64,000 nucleotides of DNA from Ephemerocybe angulata (taxonomy: Eukaryota; Basidiomycota; Agaricomycetes; Agaricales; Psathyrellaceae): the NCBI GenBank assembly GCA_013368325.1, contig JAACJK010000236.1, positions 62,001 to 126,000 of the forward strand, written 5' to 3'. Numbering within the stretch: position 1 is the stretch's first letter; every line of letters begins with the position of its first letter. The position numbers and the translations under genes are program-made. The notes beneath the pieces are model-generated. The model searched no databases, had not been told where the DNA came from, and saw nothing but the letters and a program-made list of their open reading frames with translations. Positions 23,629 through 36,548 of this stretch are shown here, piece by piece.

Positions 23629-25083
23629 CTACTCCTGGCCAGCTTTCTTTCCAAGAAGAGCACTCTTTGCGCTCTTGCCCGCCCGCTTGACCACCTTCAC
23701 CTTTTCCTTCTTCTTCTCCAACGCAACATTCGTCGCCTTCTTCTCTGCCTTAGGCGCCGGTGTAGCTACCTTTGACTCCTTGGGTTCGGGAGCCTTCACA
23801 GCAGGGGTCGCTTTCGCCTTCGGTGCTGACTTTGCAGGACTCGGGGCTACGGGCGACTCTGCCGACTTCGACGCCTTCTTGGCAGGCTTTGATGCCTCCT
23901 TCACCGGTGCTGGCTTATCGGCAGGCGATGGTTTTGTTGCTTTGCTCTTCGCGGCCTTGTCGGAAGAAGATGCCTTGGCAGGAGCGGCTTTTGGTGTGGA
24001 TGCGACCTTGGTCGCCGATTTCTTCGTTGAAGATCCGTCGGCATTCTTGGAGCGCTTCTTGGGCTTCTCCTCTTCGTCCGACTCCTCCTCGTCCGAGCTG
24101 GACGTCCGCTTCTTGCCCTTGGCAGCAGCGCTAACATCCTCCATCTCCTCTACCGCCTCCAATCCATGCCAACGTCCTTCCTCCGACGCGTCGAGGCTAC
24201 AGCTCCATATCGGCAGACTGACGCTAGAGTTGGTCTTGATGTGAAGAGCCTGGATATTCTCCCAGCCGTCCTTGATGTTGGCGGCAATGGTGGGGAGGGC
24301 TTTTTGGAGGTTGGCAACAATCTGTGCAGGGGTATGGGACAGGACACCAATTTTAATCGAGCTATATATCCATGCGAACGGTTAAGATGCTTCCCCGGTG
24401 AAAAGAATTGTTCGACGACGTACGTGCAGGTGCCCTGGTTTTGGTTCATGTAGGTCGATGAGACAGCACGCTCGAGCTCGCCCTTCAAGTCCTTTCGCGT
24501 GAGGCAAACGGGAATAGGCTGCCTGCATATTCGTTAGGATGCTGAATGTCAGAGAGGCCTTCACGACGTACTTCTTTGCCTCAAACCACTTCTTTCCCAA
24601 AAGCTTTGGCAGGAGAGGGATAATCCTCTCGTCAGCCAAGAACATGCCATTCTCCTTCAAGAGAGCGCGACGGGCTTCGAAAGGCTTGAACTTTCCCTTC
24701 AGTTTCTCAATTCCGACCACTCTTGATATGAACTTGATGTTGTTGGTTTCGAGGAGGTCCTTGTATTGGCGCTGAGGATCTTTGGTAATAAGGCAGATGG
24801 GGGTCGTCCGGGGGTCAACGAGGGGGTGCACGACAGGGCTAGGGTAGAGTAAGTAGACTGCCTGGTAATAGTACTATGGCACTCACACTTTCACAGGCTT
24901 AATTCGGTGACCAGGGGGGATTTTTTTGACCGTAACGTTAAGCCAGATGTTGGGTTCCTTTCCAGAAATGAGCTCGAGCTCGTCGATCTTGGCCTGCTTC
25001 TTGCTCTCGTGGGCGTGCAGAGCATCGATAGCTAGACGACACTGCTTGATAGAAACGTGCTCGTCGATAAGTTCGTTGGCCAT
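23629..25083 (-). CDS. Ribosomal L1-domain nucleolar protein (Utp30/Cic1/RSL1D1 type)
   Basis: Proteins of this type bind pre-rRNA in the nucleolus during ribosome assembly. The N-terminal L1-like fold starts with a helical segment (residues 1-40). It continues through VNV-type strand WLNVTVKK, LITKDPQRQYKDLLE and RVVGIEKLKGKF, and ends with TNSSVSLPIW. The C-terminal 170 residues are Lys/Ala/Ser/Pro-rich with an acidic SSSDEEESDEEE patch, a usual nucleolar tail. Exons in order: 24887-25083, 24572-24838, 24424-24522, 23629-24361 (431 aa). All phases agree. Whether it is the Utp30 or the Cic1 ortholog cannot be settled by eye. Confidence 0.85.
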
Positions 25084-27100
25084 TGCGAGGGACGTCGAGC
25101 TCTCACTGTAGCGGCGAAGACATTACTTGGCGTTAGAATCGAAAATCTGTGTTTGGCCTTGTATTGCAGTGGCTTTGAAAGCGTCCGACAATGATCGAAC
25201 CTTGATGAGTGCATTCCTTTTCTGTAACCCTATATTCGTTGCCAGTCCAGTGGCCACTGCCCACGGGCATCCGGTGATTTCGATTTCAAGGGGAGCTGAG
25301 ATGTGCCCTCTGCATCTCCAGACCAACTGGTGCGCACCATTTGGTAACCTTCTGTCTTCTAGTATCAATTTCTTCTAATTGCCATCGTATATCACGCACT
25401 GGTTATCTTGCACACCGAACATCTAATCGCCGAGTACGTCGGAGGCCTACTTAGGTGCGCTCCCTTTGTACCCGCTAAAAGTGAGGCGTCCAAAGGCACC
25501 CAAAGATACGGAAACCGGTACACTCCTCGGTGATTGCCAGCGTATACTCTTCACTAAGTTCACTTCCGTAGCCAGCGCGTGTGTTGCTCACGGCATTCTT
25601 GATGTTTTAAGGACGACAGAAGCGTATCTGTTTCTGTCCGGGTATAATGCGGTTTGGACGAGGCCATACAATCACTGGCCATGTTTTGATAGCTTGGAAG
25701 AACGCTCGCGGGCATGTCGCACACATACCAAGGCAAACCCCGGTCGGGTAAGTCAGCTTTGGTTTCTTGAGCCCCATGCGCCGGAGGAAGCTGGAAGCAA
25801 TGGTAGATCGGCGCAAAAATGGACGCGGTGATCACACAGAATTCTCTAAACTCAAAAGAGTAGGTTTGGAGCATGTCGTGCTTATTGAAATAGGAACGGC
25901 CTAAATTTTGACACCCTATCAACATGACCTACTGCTTTGAGTGGTGAAAATAAATGTCAAGTAAGCTTACATCGCTGGGCGAAGGCCCCGCGCATACTGA
26001 ATGAAGCATTGGTATCCTGCGCATTACATGAGGCTCGGCGCGAGACCTTCACCGACTGCGGATACTCAGAGTATTCTTGGGTCCAGCTGAACGTATGATC
26101 TTACGACTCTCGGTCAGCACTAGTATAGCTGAGCACCCGGTATCGGCCCACTTGCTGCGCTGACGCAAAGGAAGACGCCTTGTATAACCATCTTACAGTA
26201 GTTCACCGTGAAGGCCATAAATCCTAAAAACTCAGTGGCTAATTTCCCTTTTACGATTTAATTTGAATCCACCCGGCCACCCATAATCCCGAGAATTATC
26301 GGGTCGATACGAACCGTTTTATTGGCAAACGACTCGCGGCTTGGTCCAACTCCAGAGAAAACACTGGTTTCTGCGAGTCCAAAATTCTGGTGCGATGAAA
26401 CGACTGATCCTTGATAGTTTGCGAATATTCTCACCCTGGAGGGGACGACGAGTACTTGGGTTCTGCCCGCACTCTAATGACACTCGGCTCCCACGCATAG
26501 TCGTCCCTGGTACGCACTGCATGGGCTGAAGTCGCTACTTCAGAGTCGGCCGTAAACATCAGTAGGATATAAGTTACACATTACGGACATTTTTAACAGC
26601 ATTTTGCCTTTGACATTCGAGTTTCCTGGCTCCCGGTCTTCTGAGTGGGTGTGGATGGAGGCGTAAGCACTATTTTTAGAGCAACTGATACAAATGCGGA
26701 ACGGAAGCAAAAGCTGTGCCCCGACGCGATGATTCGCACAGGGGCTGATGTGGACCCGCGTCCGTGACTCACCTTGCCAGTGACGCTGACTGTTGAACCC
26801 AGTGGGCGTCTATTCGAGCTTCATGTTTATCTCTACCTCCGTGATCGCTAGTCTCATCCAGTTCGTCATCACAGTAGAGCTGGGTGTGCAAGGTAGCTCG
26901 AAACCGACTCTCAAACTGGCCAAGAGTTGATGCTTCTGGACATCGCACAGGTCATCCACAGCAGCCAACGAAACAAAGTCCCCAGGGTAGTTACCACCGC
27001 GCTTCCTGTGATTTTGTCGACGAAATCGTGGGTCAGCGAACACTTTATGACACTCATGACTGCAAGTGGTGTTCCGTTCCTCTGACAATGATCGTCTTAA
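25084..27100. other. Intergenic, 2.0 kb
   Basis: Lies between the divergent L1-domain gene and the M64 peptidase gene. It should contain both promoters and the missing first exon(s) of the peptidase. An ATG at 26823 opens a hydrophobic peptide (MFISTSVIASLIQFVI) that could be its signal peptide, but the 300-nt intron needed would be unusual here. Nothing else recognised. Confidence 0.5.
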
Positions 27101-29145
27101 CATATCCCTTGTTGGAAAGACCAGCGCCAATCACCTCTATGGGATCACAGTGGGCGTAATAGCGCTGGGTCTGTCCCAGCACCACAGCTGGAGCTGATCC
27201 CTCTAGGGCTATCTGGGTCTGCAGACAACAGGGTCGATCTGGTTTTCTTCTCTGACGGATGTGGGTCCTCATAAGCTCATCCTAGTACTCGGGATTCCCT
27301 GTTGACGAGATAACAGATCTCTCCTCAGAACGCGCCAAGTTCATTGCAGACGCTACCCGGCTCGCAGACGACGTGTCCAAGAACCAAACCTTCTACACCG
27401 TCAAACCACTTCTCAACTTCTGGGCTGCCTTTTCTCCGAGCAAAGAAGCGGGTATCTATCTCTGACCAAGAACCACGTTCCAAGCTGAGTAACTAACATG
27501 TCGCCCTTTCTTCTCTCTCTTGAAATAGAGCGGAATCGGAGTAGGTGGCGTCCCCAAGGAGTATGGCTAATTCTCGCTGAGTTCGCAGTGCCCTGATAAT
27601 CATCCCCTTGCAGCACCGTATACGGCCTTTACCGACAAGGGACCCAGCTCAGAGGAGTATACTACAGCAAGCCCGAAGTAGCCAGGGCGGCTTGCGCGTC
27701 TCTTGGTTCGCAATGCGACTACCCTATCCTCTTGGGTATGTTCCTCAAACTTACTTCTTCATTTCTATCAAAGCTTAATGAAGATCTTCATACAACCTGC
27801 ATAGCCAATGATCCACTGTACGGAGGTAAGCTTCGCGGGGCACCTTTAGAAATAAGCTTGCCAGTGTCCTGACTCGGATACTGTCTGCGTTTCCGCACAG
27901 GCCTTGGAGGTGAATTTACGTGAGTTAATAATACCAGCTCGCGCCGGTGGTTGAGATCGTGGCACTCAACTGTCCTCCCGCTCCAGAGTGATAACATCCT
28001 CCTATCTGAATGGACCTCTCGTCCTCCGGCACGAGCTGGGGCACTCCATCATCGAAGTCGGCGAAGAGTACGACGGAGGTTTCGCGTACTGCGGTGTAAA
28101 CGCAGCGCACGAATCGGAGCGCACCTCCGGCCTGCCCTGGAAGCAATGGCTGACCGAGCAGCCACTCGCCAAGGAGGCTGCAACCAGCAGCAACGGCAGT
28201 AGCCTATCCCAGCCGCCCTCGGCCCCCCGAGTCGAGCGGTCCATCATGCCTTTCCAGAGCTATCCTTGGACGATGCTGAAGGCACGCTCCCCGTGGATAG
28301 CGGAGTTCACGTCGTCCGGAGAGTATTCCCGATATCTCGTGAAGTTTTCGCTTTCAGGGGTCCCGGAGAAGTCGAACCTCAGGGTCGAGCTGGACGGGGT
28401 CGACTTGGGATGGGCACCCGAACCGCTTGTCGGAGTGGATCGATGGCACTACGATATTTTCGTGTCGGAGAAGCTTGCACCCGGTCCTCACGAGCTCAGG
28501 TTTGCTTTGCAAGACTCAAAACTTGAAGGTATTTCCCAGCTATGCAGTGTGGAAGTCTTGGAGTTCGGGGACGAATCAGAGTGAGCCATAGCGCAATTTC
28601 GTGTCGCAGGCATGGTCAACCAACGGAGCTAATTGTTCGTTGGACTTAGGTTTAATTCAACTCCAGGCCACTACAGCCTATACCCCACCTTCTCGCTATC
28701 CAACGAGACAAGTTACCGCCCCACAAATCAAGACTGCCTCATGCGCGCCGTCGTCAAGCCCAACTTTTGCAAGGCTTGCATGGAGACGCTCTGGCTCCAG
28801 CTTTTGAAACGGGTACACCTCATCGAAGGTCTAAACGAGTCGTGCAACGCACATGGAACCAAGACACTCGCCCTGGACCTCGTTCCTTTAGCCCACCTGC
28901 GCACGGGGGACGAGAGGGCGGTGGCCGAGATCTCTAACGAGAGTTACACTATCACCTGGACCAAAGATAGCAAACTGTTGGAGAAACATACCAACCAGAC
29001 ATCGATACACCTCAACAAGACGGATTCTGTCGGGAAGTATACAGTGCAAGTCAAGTTCGCGACAGATGCTGTCAGGTTGACGGACAGTAGTGCATTGGTG
29101 GATACTTTAGAGCATCAAATATCGTCGCCATGTCCCCATGCATAG
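27101..29145 (+). CDS. Zinc metallopeptidase, family M64 (5' end unresolved)
   Basis: M64 enzymes are zinc endopeptidases, often secreted in fungi. The active site reads HELGHSIIEVGEEYDGG (HExxH plus downstream Glu/Tyr of the family), and the N-terminal domain has the typical VDLVFFSDGY and VGGVPKD. A C-terminal domain of about 300 residues with several NxS/T sites follows. The frame is open from 27101 after a stop at 27098. Introns: 27261-27316, 27448-27528, 27561-27613, 27736-27804, 27826-27900, 27920-27986, 28581-28649, giving at least 524 aa. The second intron needs a GC donor to yield SPSKESGIGVGG. A GT donor at 27452 with an acceptor ending 27541 is also in phase but drops conserved residues. 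No start codon or signal peptide was placed with confidence. Confidence 0.88.
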
Positions 29146-29972
29146 CGTTGTCCAGACAATCAAGTCACTTCTCCATAGATAGAGTGCTGGTGAAGATAGG
29201 TTGTGGTTAAGGAAGGTGAGAGGAGACCGAGTAACACATTGAATTCCACTGTAGCAAATATTGAATCGAGGTCACAAAGTCCTAGAACCAATAGAAGGAG
29301 CAGCAGGGTAGACGTTCAGCAGGACTGACAGGCAGTATGAAGAGGGGCAGAATAACATGAATCGTAAAGTATGCAGGGGTTTTTACAGGGTACGCTAAGC
29401 AATGTACTAAGACTAGGACTAGGGGAGGAGAAAGGACAGGCAGCGGTCAGGTCAGTACCCTGCACAAAGGAATTAGAGAGGCGGCGGAAGGAAGGTGGGT
29501 GCAGGGGCGTATGGAGAGTATAGAGGAAGGGAATTGGGGAGAGGACGGTTTCAAGTCCGCGAATGAGATCCTGATGAATAAACGAATGTGGGGAGGTAGG
29601 CACGAGGTGGGAAATAGATAGACGGAAAGACGCTTATCGTTAGCGACAAGGATGGGGTTGACAGGTAGGCAGCCGAATGAGAACATAGAGTTGAAGAAGA
29701 AGGAGAAGGAGAGGATACCGAAAACGAGGATTAACTAGTAGTTGAGCTCATGACCAATAAAAGTACAGAAAGAGGAAGACAACGAATTGAAAACAGAGAA
29801 GGCCTGAAACGATGATTGAGACTAAAGCCGGGCGGGGGAAGTACTAATAGTTGACAACAAACACGACGCATGGAAGACAAAGGGCAGTAAACGTCGAGCA
29901 GGGTATGATGGGGTTGAACGAATTGAAGGAAGGAGACGGGGGAAAAGGAAGGGGTCGGAAGAGAGAAACAGT
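29146..29972. other. Intergenic, 0.8 kb, convergent 3' ends
   Basis: Both neighbouring genes end here. The + strand is markedly purine-rich from about 29300 to 29960, which fits a long pyrimidine-rich 3' UTR of the minus-strand gene. No gene recognised. Confidence 0.55.
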
Positions 29973-32453
29973 TCACATAATCGTGCACTTGCAGCACCCA
30001 GCACTTTCCTCCTCCGGTATCCGCTCCTGTCTCTGGTGATTCGTAGGAGGCTGAGCCACATGCATCGCATCCACACCACCTTTCTTCGGATTCGGTGCAT
30101 AGTGCGCAAACGGCGGCGGCGAAGGGGGTGGTGTGCCGCCCCGAGCTGGTAACCGCGTCTGCTCATGCTTGTTGTACGAGTCTTGTGGCGGCCAACTCGG
30201 GTGATCCTGATCCTGGTCGCCTTGTTCCTCCATCTGAGGCTGCCGTGGCCGTTCCTCTTGAACTTGGTCTGGCCGACCAAATTCATCCATGGGTATAAAC
30301 TCATCGCTATGCCGCATTGGTCGATACTTGAAGCCGAAGGTGCCAGGTGCCTGCGTTGACATTTCAGTTAAAATGTGCATATACGAAGGCTGCAGGTGAC
30401 TTACGGGGGCAGGGGTGTTGTCAATCTTCTTGGGTTGAGGACTACCATCAGCTGTCGTATACTGGCCATCCAGACCCTTATTCCGGGCGACAACGGGCAG
30501 TACCACCTATACCAAAAGTTTAATAAACAAAGGTCAGGGGATGTCCTAGGAGAAAACATACCTCGTCCCAATTTCCTGTTCTCGGCACCGGCTGTGTCCA
30601 TGTCGGGATAGCGTCTGCCATATCCTCGCCCTCTCCAGGCGACGGGTACTGCCCCACGCTTTCCCGCTGCTCTTTTGAAGGGAGCTTGACAGGAGTCTGC
30701 TTCCCCCTCAAAGATTTCACCGGCATGCGCCTCTTTGCATTCGGCGTAGCCGGGGAAACGCCTCTCTTTCCTGGCCCACCGCCCACCGATTGCCCTGACA
30801 CTGAGCGCTTCCCATTAGCAGATGGCGCGACCAGCGGTGGACTCGGTGTTTTTGAAGTAGACGACGTCGAAACATTAACGGTAGAGCGCGTACTAGTGTT
30901 CAGAGTCGAAGGTGTCTCTGCTCGAGTTTCAGTTGACTGTCGAGACTTTGAGGGCCCTGGTATTCGCGTGGGTGGGTATTGTCCTCGCTGCGATTGCGAC
31001 ATCGGGGTGGGGGTCGTACTTCGATCATCCATTCGGGGTGTTAAATGCATGTCCACAGCCACATCCGAGTAGGGGTTCGGCGCAACCACTGTCGTTGTCG
31101 TTGAAATGTCGCCTACGCCTGGGATATAGTCGTGTTCAACCCTATTGTAGGAAGATAAAGAGGCAACGTCCGAGGTGTAGTCGTCGTCCAGGTCAGTGAG
31201 TGGATTCTCGTCCAAGACTCGCCCCACCGCATCCAAATTCGCTTCATCAAAGTATACGCTTCCCCTCACCCTCTCTGCCTCCGTTAGCCCCCCAATACTA
31301 CCTGCACGTTTCCGATGCCGTCCCCTCCCAGACGAGTAGTGTTGTGATGTCCGTTCCTCTCTGTACGGGGCGTCGTTCTCCCACTCCCCAGGTGCTGCTT
31401 TACGCTTAGCATTAGCATTCGCGCTACGAATCAGGTGTCCGTAGTTGGCGATATCCAGCATCTCCTGTCTCTTTCCAACACGGAGCTCACCCACCCCACC
31501 ATTCCTTGACACTTCGCCGCGATACCAATGTTCGAAAGGCTGTTCCTCTGACTCCATCGACTGCCTTGAAGGTGCCGCGTCCATGAACTCTTCTGCCTCC
31601 CCGTGGGCGTGATGGTGGTACCCGTTTGTCGTAGGAGTATAGGCTAAAGAAGTCGCCGATGATGATGGGGGGAAGGGTGGCGATTCATGAAGGAGTCCCG
31701 GGTGCGTTGATCCTGTGAGGCCGACTATCGACTTGCTAGTCAAAGAACTCGTAGTAAAGTTCGACGAGTAAGTCCCGGACCTATGGTCATGGTACTGGCC
31801 AAACTCCTGTTCTGGGTGTGGGGGCGAGTTAGCGAAGCCGTTGGTCTGCGGCACAGTGGGAGTGTTGCCATTGCTGTAATTTCCGTAGGTTCGCGTTGAA
31901 GGCTTTGGGATACGTGTGGGTTTTGGATCGGGTGGACGCGAGCCGTTCGTACTTCTGTTCATCTTCAATGCTGAATCCGGCTGGGAATACGTTCTCGAGC
32001 GTTGGAATGCGGTGCCGTTAGGGGCGGTGGTAGAAGGTTTCTTTGCCGTATTAGGGTGACTGCTGGTGGTAGCAGACGCCGCGCCGGAGTGAGAAGAATA
32101 GTCCAGACTGTTGCTTCCGTTGGGCTGGCGGGGCTGGTAGTGGTGCTGCGGTGGGTTGGAGCTCGGCGTTGGTGTATTGTGCCGCGACGACATCGACTCG
32201 CTGCCGTTGTATGGCGAGAACGTTCCCCCCACACCAACAACCTCGTCACCGGAGAGCGAGATGGCGGACATGCGCTTTGAAAGTGTCCTGCTTTCGCTTT
32301 GGAGGCCTGTTTGTCGTCGAGCGAGCAGAATATCTCTTTGTCAATGAGACAAACGAATGCGGAGCTTATCAACATACGTTTTCTCAAAGCAGGCACGACC
32401 TCCTCGTCCCATGAAGGCCCCGGCAGTCGCAGAGCCGATTGGGTTAGCGCCAT
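29973..32453 (-). CDS. Large disordered protein with C-terminal CaaX box
   Basis: Function unknown. The start MALTQSALRLPGPSWDEEV followed by a basic helix (VPALRKRLQSESRTLSKR) is the most structured N-terminal part. The rest is long, Ser/Thr/Pro/Asn-rich and low in complexity, except HWYRGEVSRNGG...RQEMLDIANYGH around residues 275-310. It ends CCKCTIM, a CaaX box with Met last, predicting farnesylation, and two extra Cys that could be palmitoylated. A plasma-membrane or endomembrane peripheral protein is inferred. Exons in order: 32378-32453, 30562-32306, 30405-30506, 29973-30350 (766 aa). The first exon was added because it splices in phase and gives a clean start; translation from ATG 32271 would lose 37 residues. 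Confidence 0.85.
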
Positions 32454-33367
32454 TGTCCCGGTGTCGTCGACGAAGTACGCGGGTGTTGCTGGAGAGCGCA
32501 GACGGGGGCGGAGGAGGACTGCGCCTCAGTGAAGAGGAAACAGAATTGTTGGTGGGACCAGGGAGCAGAGATTCGTTGGGCGGCGGCGCGACGAGTTCGA
32601 CGGGCGACAGCAGAATCAAAACGTAAATATTTTGCCGGCACCCGTGCGAACCTCTCTTTCGGTTAGCCTCCCTTTCAAGCTACCTCCACATGAAATCCTT
32701 CGAAAGCTACGTTTGCACTGTATTCCAAGACGGCCACAAATTGATTTTTGGCAGCCTTCAGGGAGAGAGAGCGTCGAATGGGTCATGGGAACCGCACCGT
32801 CGACCCGACGGCACCATGGGACCATCTCACAAAGGAAAAAATCCTTCAACAGGTCCCCGAAAGATCAATGCTGCCGCCTTTATGAAGCGTTATCAGTTCG
32901 CGCCTTCATTCATGGCGTTCCGGGGACAGGGGCTCCGTTACGCGACGCGATCGATCGTGCGCCGCCCTTCGCGTCCTCGATATCCAGGTCCTCGTTGTAC
33001 AATGCTTTATATCATTCAAAGGTCGTAATAGGCTAGAAACAGAAGGTAAAAGGAATGGAGAACGGAACCACGTTCATCAAGTGTAATAAAAGTCTAGTAA
33101 AATCAAGCGTGATTCTGTAGTGTAACATCGGAGGTGATAGAGAAAGAGAATAGAAGATATTGGAAGAACGAAGCTGCGTAAGGAGGTGGATGAGGTGGGA
33201 TTCATGCAGCTCGCAGGCGATATATCGTGATTGAAAAAGAGAAGAAAAGAAGAAGAGGGGCCAGGAACAAAGTCTACTTACAAACATAAAGATAATCGAG
33301 ACTCCTTGCCTTTCGTCCTCATCACATCGTCCCCGCCTAGCGCGAAGGACGCACCAACTCCGAAGAG
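32454..33367. other. Intergenic, 0.9 kb
   Basis: Holds the promoter of the CaaX-protein gene (left) and the 3' UTR of mitofusin (right). Short open frames on both strands lack motifs. Confidence 0.55.
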
Positions 33368-36124
33368 TTAAGCAGTAGCCGTCACACCCTCCTTGATGTC
33401 GCCAGCCTTGACTGCAACATCGCCGAACCACTCCTGCGCCTTCCTCGCCTTCATCTCCGCCTCCTCAACGCTCTTCACATCCTTCGAGCGCTGATCCATG
33501 GACGTCCTGAACCTCTCCCTGAGGTCCCATCCAGCCAACCTCAAAACCTTCCTCGTCTCCTTGCCCACCCTCGTCGCATGCGCATCGACAAACGACACAG
33601 GCAACTCGGACCCATCGCCCCGCACAATCGAAGCTTTGACTCGGCGACCGACCGTCCTGGGGATCGAGCTTGGCAGCTCAAGGATAAGGTAGGCGGTTGC
33701 TCCAAGGGTGACAGCCCCAATGATAGGAGCAGCCCATTTCCTCGCAGACTCGTTCGAAAGGAGGTCAGTCACGCGCACGATACTCTCGAGGATTGCACGA
33801 GCACCGAGAGCTTGTCCACCGACCATCGTCAAAGCGCCGAGACCAACGCTCACGACGCTCAGAGCACTGGGCGTCATGGCATCAGCGTCCTCCGAGCTAT
33901 GCTTGCCATCACCGAAGTGCACGAAGAACTGGTGGTTAACATCGAAGAGGTCGAAGAAGGACGTCTCAGTCAGGTCGGGTCGTTGAGCGAGACCAATTCC
34001 CAGGCCGTGCAGACCACCAGCAACAATAGCGTTGCCAATGTGACTGTATGATCCCGACGACCTCCGGCTTTTAACACCCTTGGCACCCTTCCTCCTTGTG
34101 CTGAACATCGCCTCAGGCATGAAGACCCGTGTATTCCTCTCCACACCTGCGGGCAAATGCTCCTCACCAAGCTCTTTGACTTTCTCCACGCCGCTCTTCG
34201 TGACCGCCCTCGCCTCATCCTCCGCCATCCTCACAGCCTCGTCAACGCTCGCCAACAACACCCGACGAACATCTCGCGCGTAGTCCCAGATGCCCAAAAG
34301 GCCGGGGTAGGCGGGCATAGAGATAGACGAGACATCGACGCCAAGCTTCCCTTGCCCAACGCGCTCGATAGCCTGGGAGATCATTGATTTGGTAGTCTCG
34401 GACACCTTGGTGGTGGCGTCCTCCTCTACCTGCTCGATCGCAAGCTCCAAGAACTCCTTCGACTTCTTCATCTTCTCCAGGATGGGCTTCTTCTCCGCCA
34501 AATCCTCCAGTGCCCTCTCCACCTCCATGTCGGCGACGATGACGTTAGCACGAGCAAGGAACTCGATGTCGTTGAGGAGGTTGGTGAGGTATGTCGAGAC
34601 TGGCTGGAGCTTGCTCTTCGCCCGCTTGACCAGAACGAACGACCTGAGAGCGCTCTCAAGGTCATCGAAAGCGGGGTTGGCAGTGTAAGGCTGCAAGGCA
34701 GCAGCAGAGTCGACGAAGTGGACAAGGTCCTCGGCGTCCTCGTAGGTCGCGGGGCTCAACTGCTTGATCTGGTCAAAGACCGCCCGCCTACACCTCTCCT
34801 TATGCTTGATTCCTGCATACTTGTTGACAACAATAAAGATGTACGCTTTCTCGTTGCTGGCATTCATGAGGAACTCCTTCGCAGAGAGGGTGAAGTGGTT
34901 CTCGGCGCTGACGACGAAAACGACGACATCAATCTCCTCCTGGCGGGCGAAGACGGCAGTGGTCTTGACACTGTCACGGTTAAGCCCAGGAGCATCGATG
35001 AGGGAGATATCGACAACACCGTTGTTGAGGAGAGATTCGGAGGGAGCCCGAGTGTCGGCAAGATAGAGCTTGACGACCAATTGTTGATTCACGGGCTTAT
35101 TCTCGGTGTCCCCGACGATATCCTCCAAGTCCTCAAGGCTGGCCCGAGTGAAGGTAGATTCATCCTGCAGGTTGTAAGCGACACCCTCTTTGAGAAGGTG
35201 AACTTCTTCAACGCCATTGTTCTCCGCCGCGTCGTGGACTTCACAGAACGACGTCGTGCAAGGCTGCTGGTCCACCGGCATGACCTCCCTCCTCAAGAGG
35301 GCGTTGACGAATGTTGACTTGCCGGCATTAAGGTCACCGGTAACAAGAACCTTCGAAGATGTGTCTTCCACGCGGAGCCGGAGTTTATCGATGTGGGTGA
35401 GGGAAGAGGCAATCCGCTCGTCGAGGAGGTTGGCGATGGAGGCTTTTTCGAGTTGAGAAACGAGGGATGCGGCGGAGGAGGATGAGTTGTGCGCTCCAAG
35501 CTTGAGGTCCAGGCGGAGGACGTTGAAGTCGGACGCTGGGAGTAGGCGGACACTGTCGTCTTCCTTCTGCGTGTCATTCGATGATTCAGCCTCAGGTTCA
35601 TCGAGAATCACAGGCATCGACACGGAACGCTTGGGTGACGGTTTTGAGGTACCTATGACGACCTCGGCTTCGAAAGAGGGGTCATCTGCGAACGAGAGCG
35701 AGCGGCGCTGCTGCTTGCGGGGGTTGGGTGTGGATGCGGCCGGGGTCAACTCCGAAGGCTCGTCCGCTTCAGCAGAGGCAGCGACCTCAAGCTCCGGGGT
35801 CGGTTCCTTCAACTGAGGGTATCGCACGACCCAGTCGTCCTTGTTGAAATTCCGGATGGAGTTGAGGATAGACTTTGTAGCGTCGATAGCGTTCACCAGA
35901 CTGTATTCCAATTGTTGTCATTAGGAGAAACCGCAGCGGTATCAGCTCCAGCGCACGCACCGGTCTTTGCTCTCAATATACGCTTCCTCGACATCATCCC
36001 CCTTAAACTGCTTCTCCGCGAGCATGTCGCTGAAGCTGCTGAGGGTCGGCGACGTCGCTGCTGAATCTGCTGCTGAAACGGGCGAGGATGCGCCAGAACG
36101 GATGGAATCCTGTGACTGTGCCAT
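33368..36124 (-). CDS. FZO1: Mitofusin Fzo1 (outer mitochondrial membrane fusion GTPase)
   Basis: Dynamin-like GTPase that tethers and fuses mitochondrial outer membranes. The GTPase domain shows G1 GDLNAGKST (about residues 243-251), G3 DAPG and G4-like NKYA. Helical heptad segments come before and after. A paired membrane segment is visible as LSVVSVGLGALTMVGG and WAAPIIGAVTLGATAYLIL, then a C-terminal coiled coil. Two exons, 35961-36124 and 33368-35900, joined across a 60-nt intron, encode 898 aa, about the fungal norm. The N-terminal 180 residues are Ser/Pro/Glu-rich and probably regulatory. ATG 36124 starts MAQSQDSIRSGASSP. Confidence 0.97.
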
Positions 36125-36548
36125 TTTGCTGGTATTGTCGGTATGTGAGTTCTTGAGGGTGCCTCAACGGCTGTGTTGTTTAATTCGCCAGTTTCGGGGG
36201 AGATTTGCAGCGTCGTTCGTCGCGGTCGTCGTCGTGGTTGCCGGAGAAAATAGCAGAGACTGAGGTCCGTGGGTTGTTGACTCCCGGTTGTGGAGATGTT
36301 TCTCATGACTGCTTAGTCATCCCTGTTCCGTTGATGACCGATCGATCCGACCCCGCTCATCGCCCGCCGCGCGCTCGAGGCGAGTCGCGAGACTACCAGA
36401 CCTGACCAGGCCAGTCACAAGTATGATTGGAATACGAAATAACATGATGCGAACTGTCAATATGGAAAGGGACGATGGGGAGTAGTATCTAGTCTTGACT
36501 AGAAGGACACTCTTTGTTGCGATAGCCTCCGCACAAACGCGGCGAAAC
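36125..36548. other. Intergenic, 0.4 kb (FZO1 promoter)
   Basis: Upstream region of mitofusin and downstream region of the epoxide hydrolase pseudogene. No distinct element found. Confidence 0.5.

Noticed and set aside
23675..24244. 189-codon open frame on the plus strand, Ala/Phe-rich
   Set aside because: Shadow of the Lys/Ala-rich tail of the L1-domain protein on the other strand.
26823..26879. ATG with hydrophobic peptide as signal peptide of the M64 peptidase
   Set aside because: Would need a 300-nt intron, far above the usual length here, though the phase with an acceptor at 27179 agrees. Left unresolved.
34718..35317. 199-codon plus-strand open frame inside mitofusin
   Set aside because: Lies antisense to the GTPase domain; composition follows the coding strand of FZO1.
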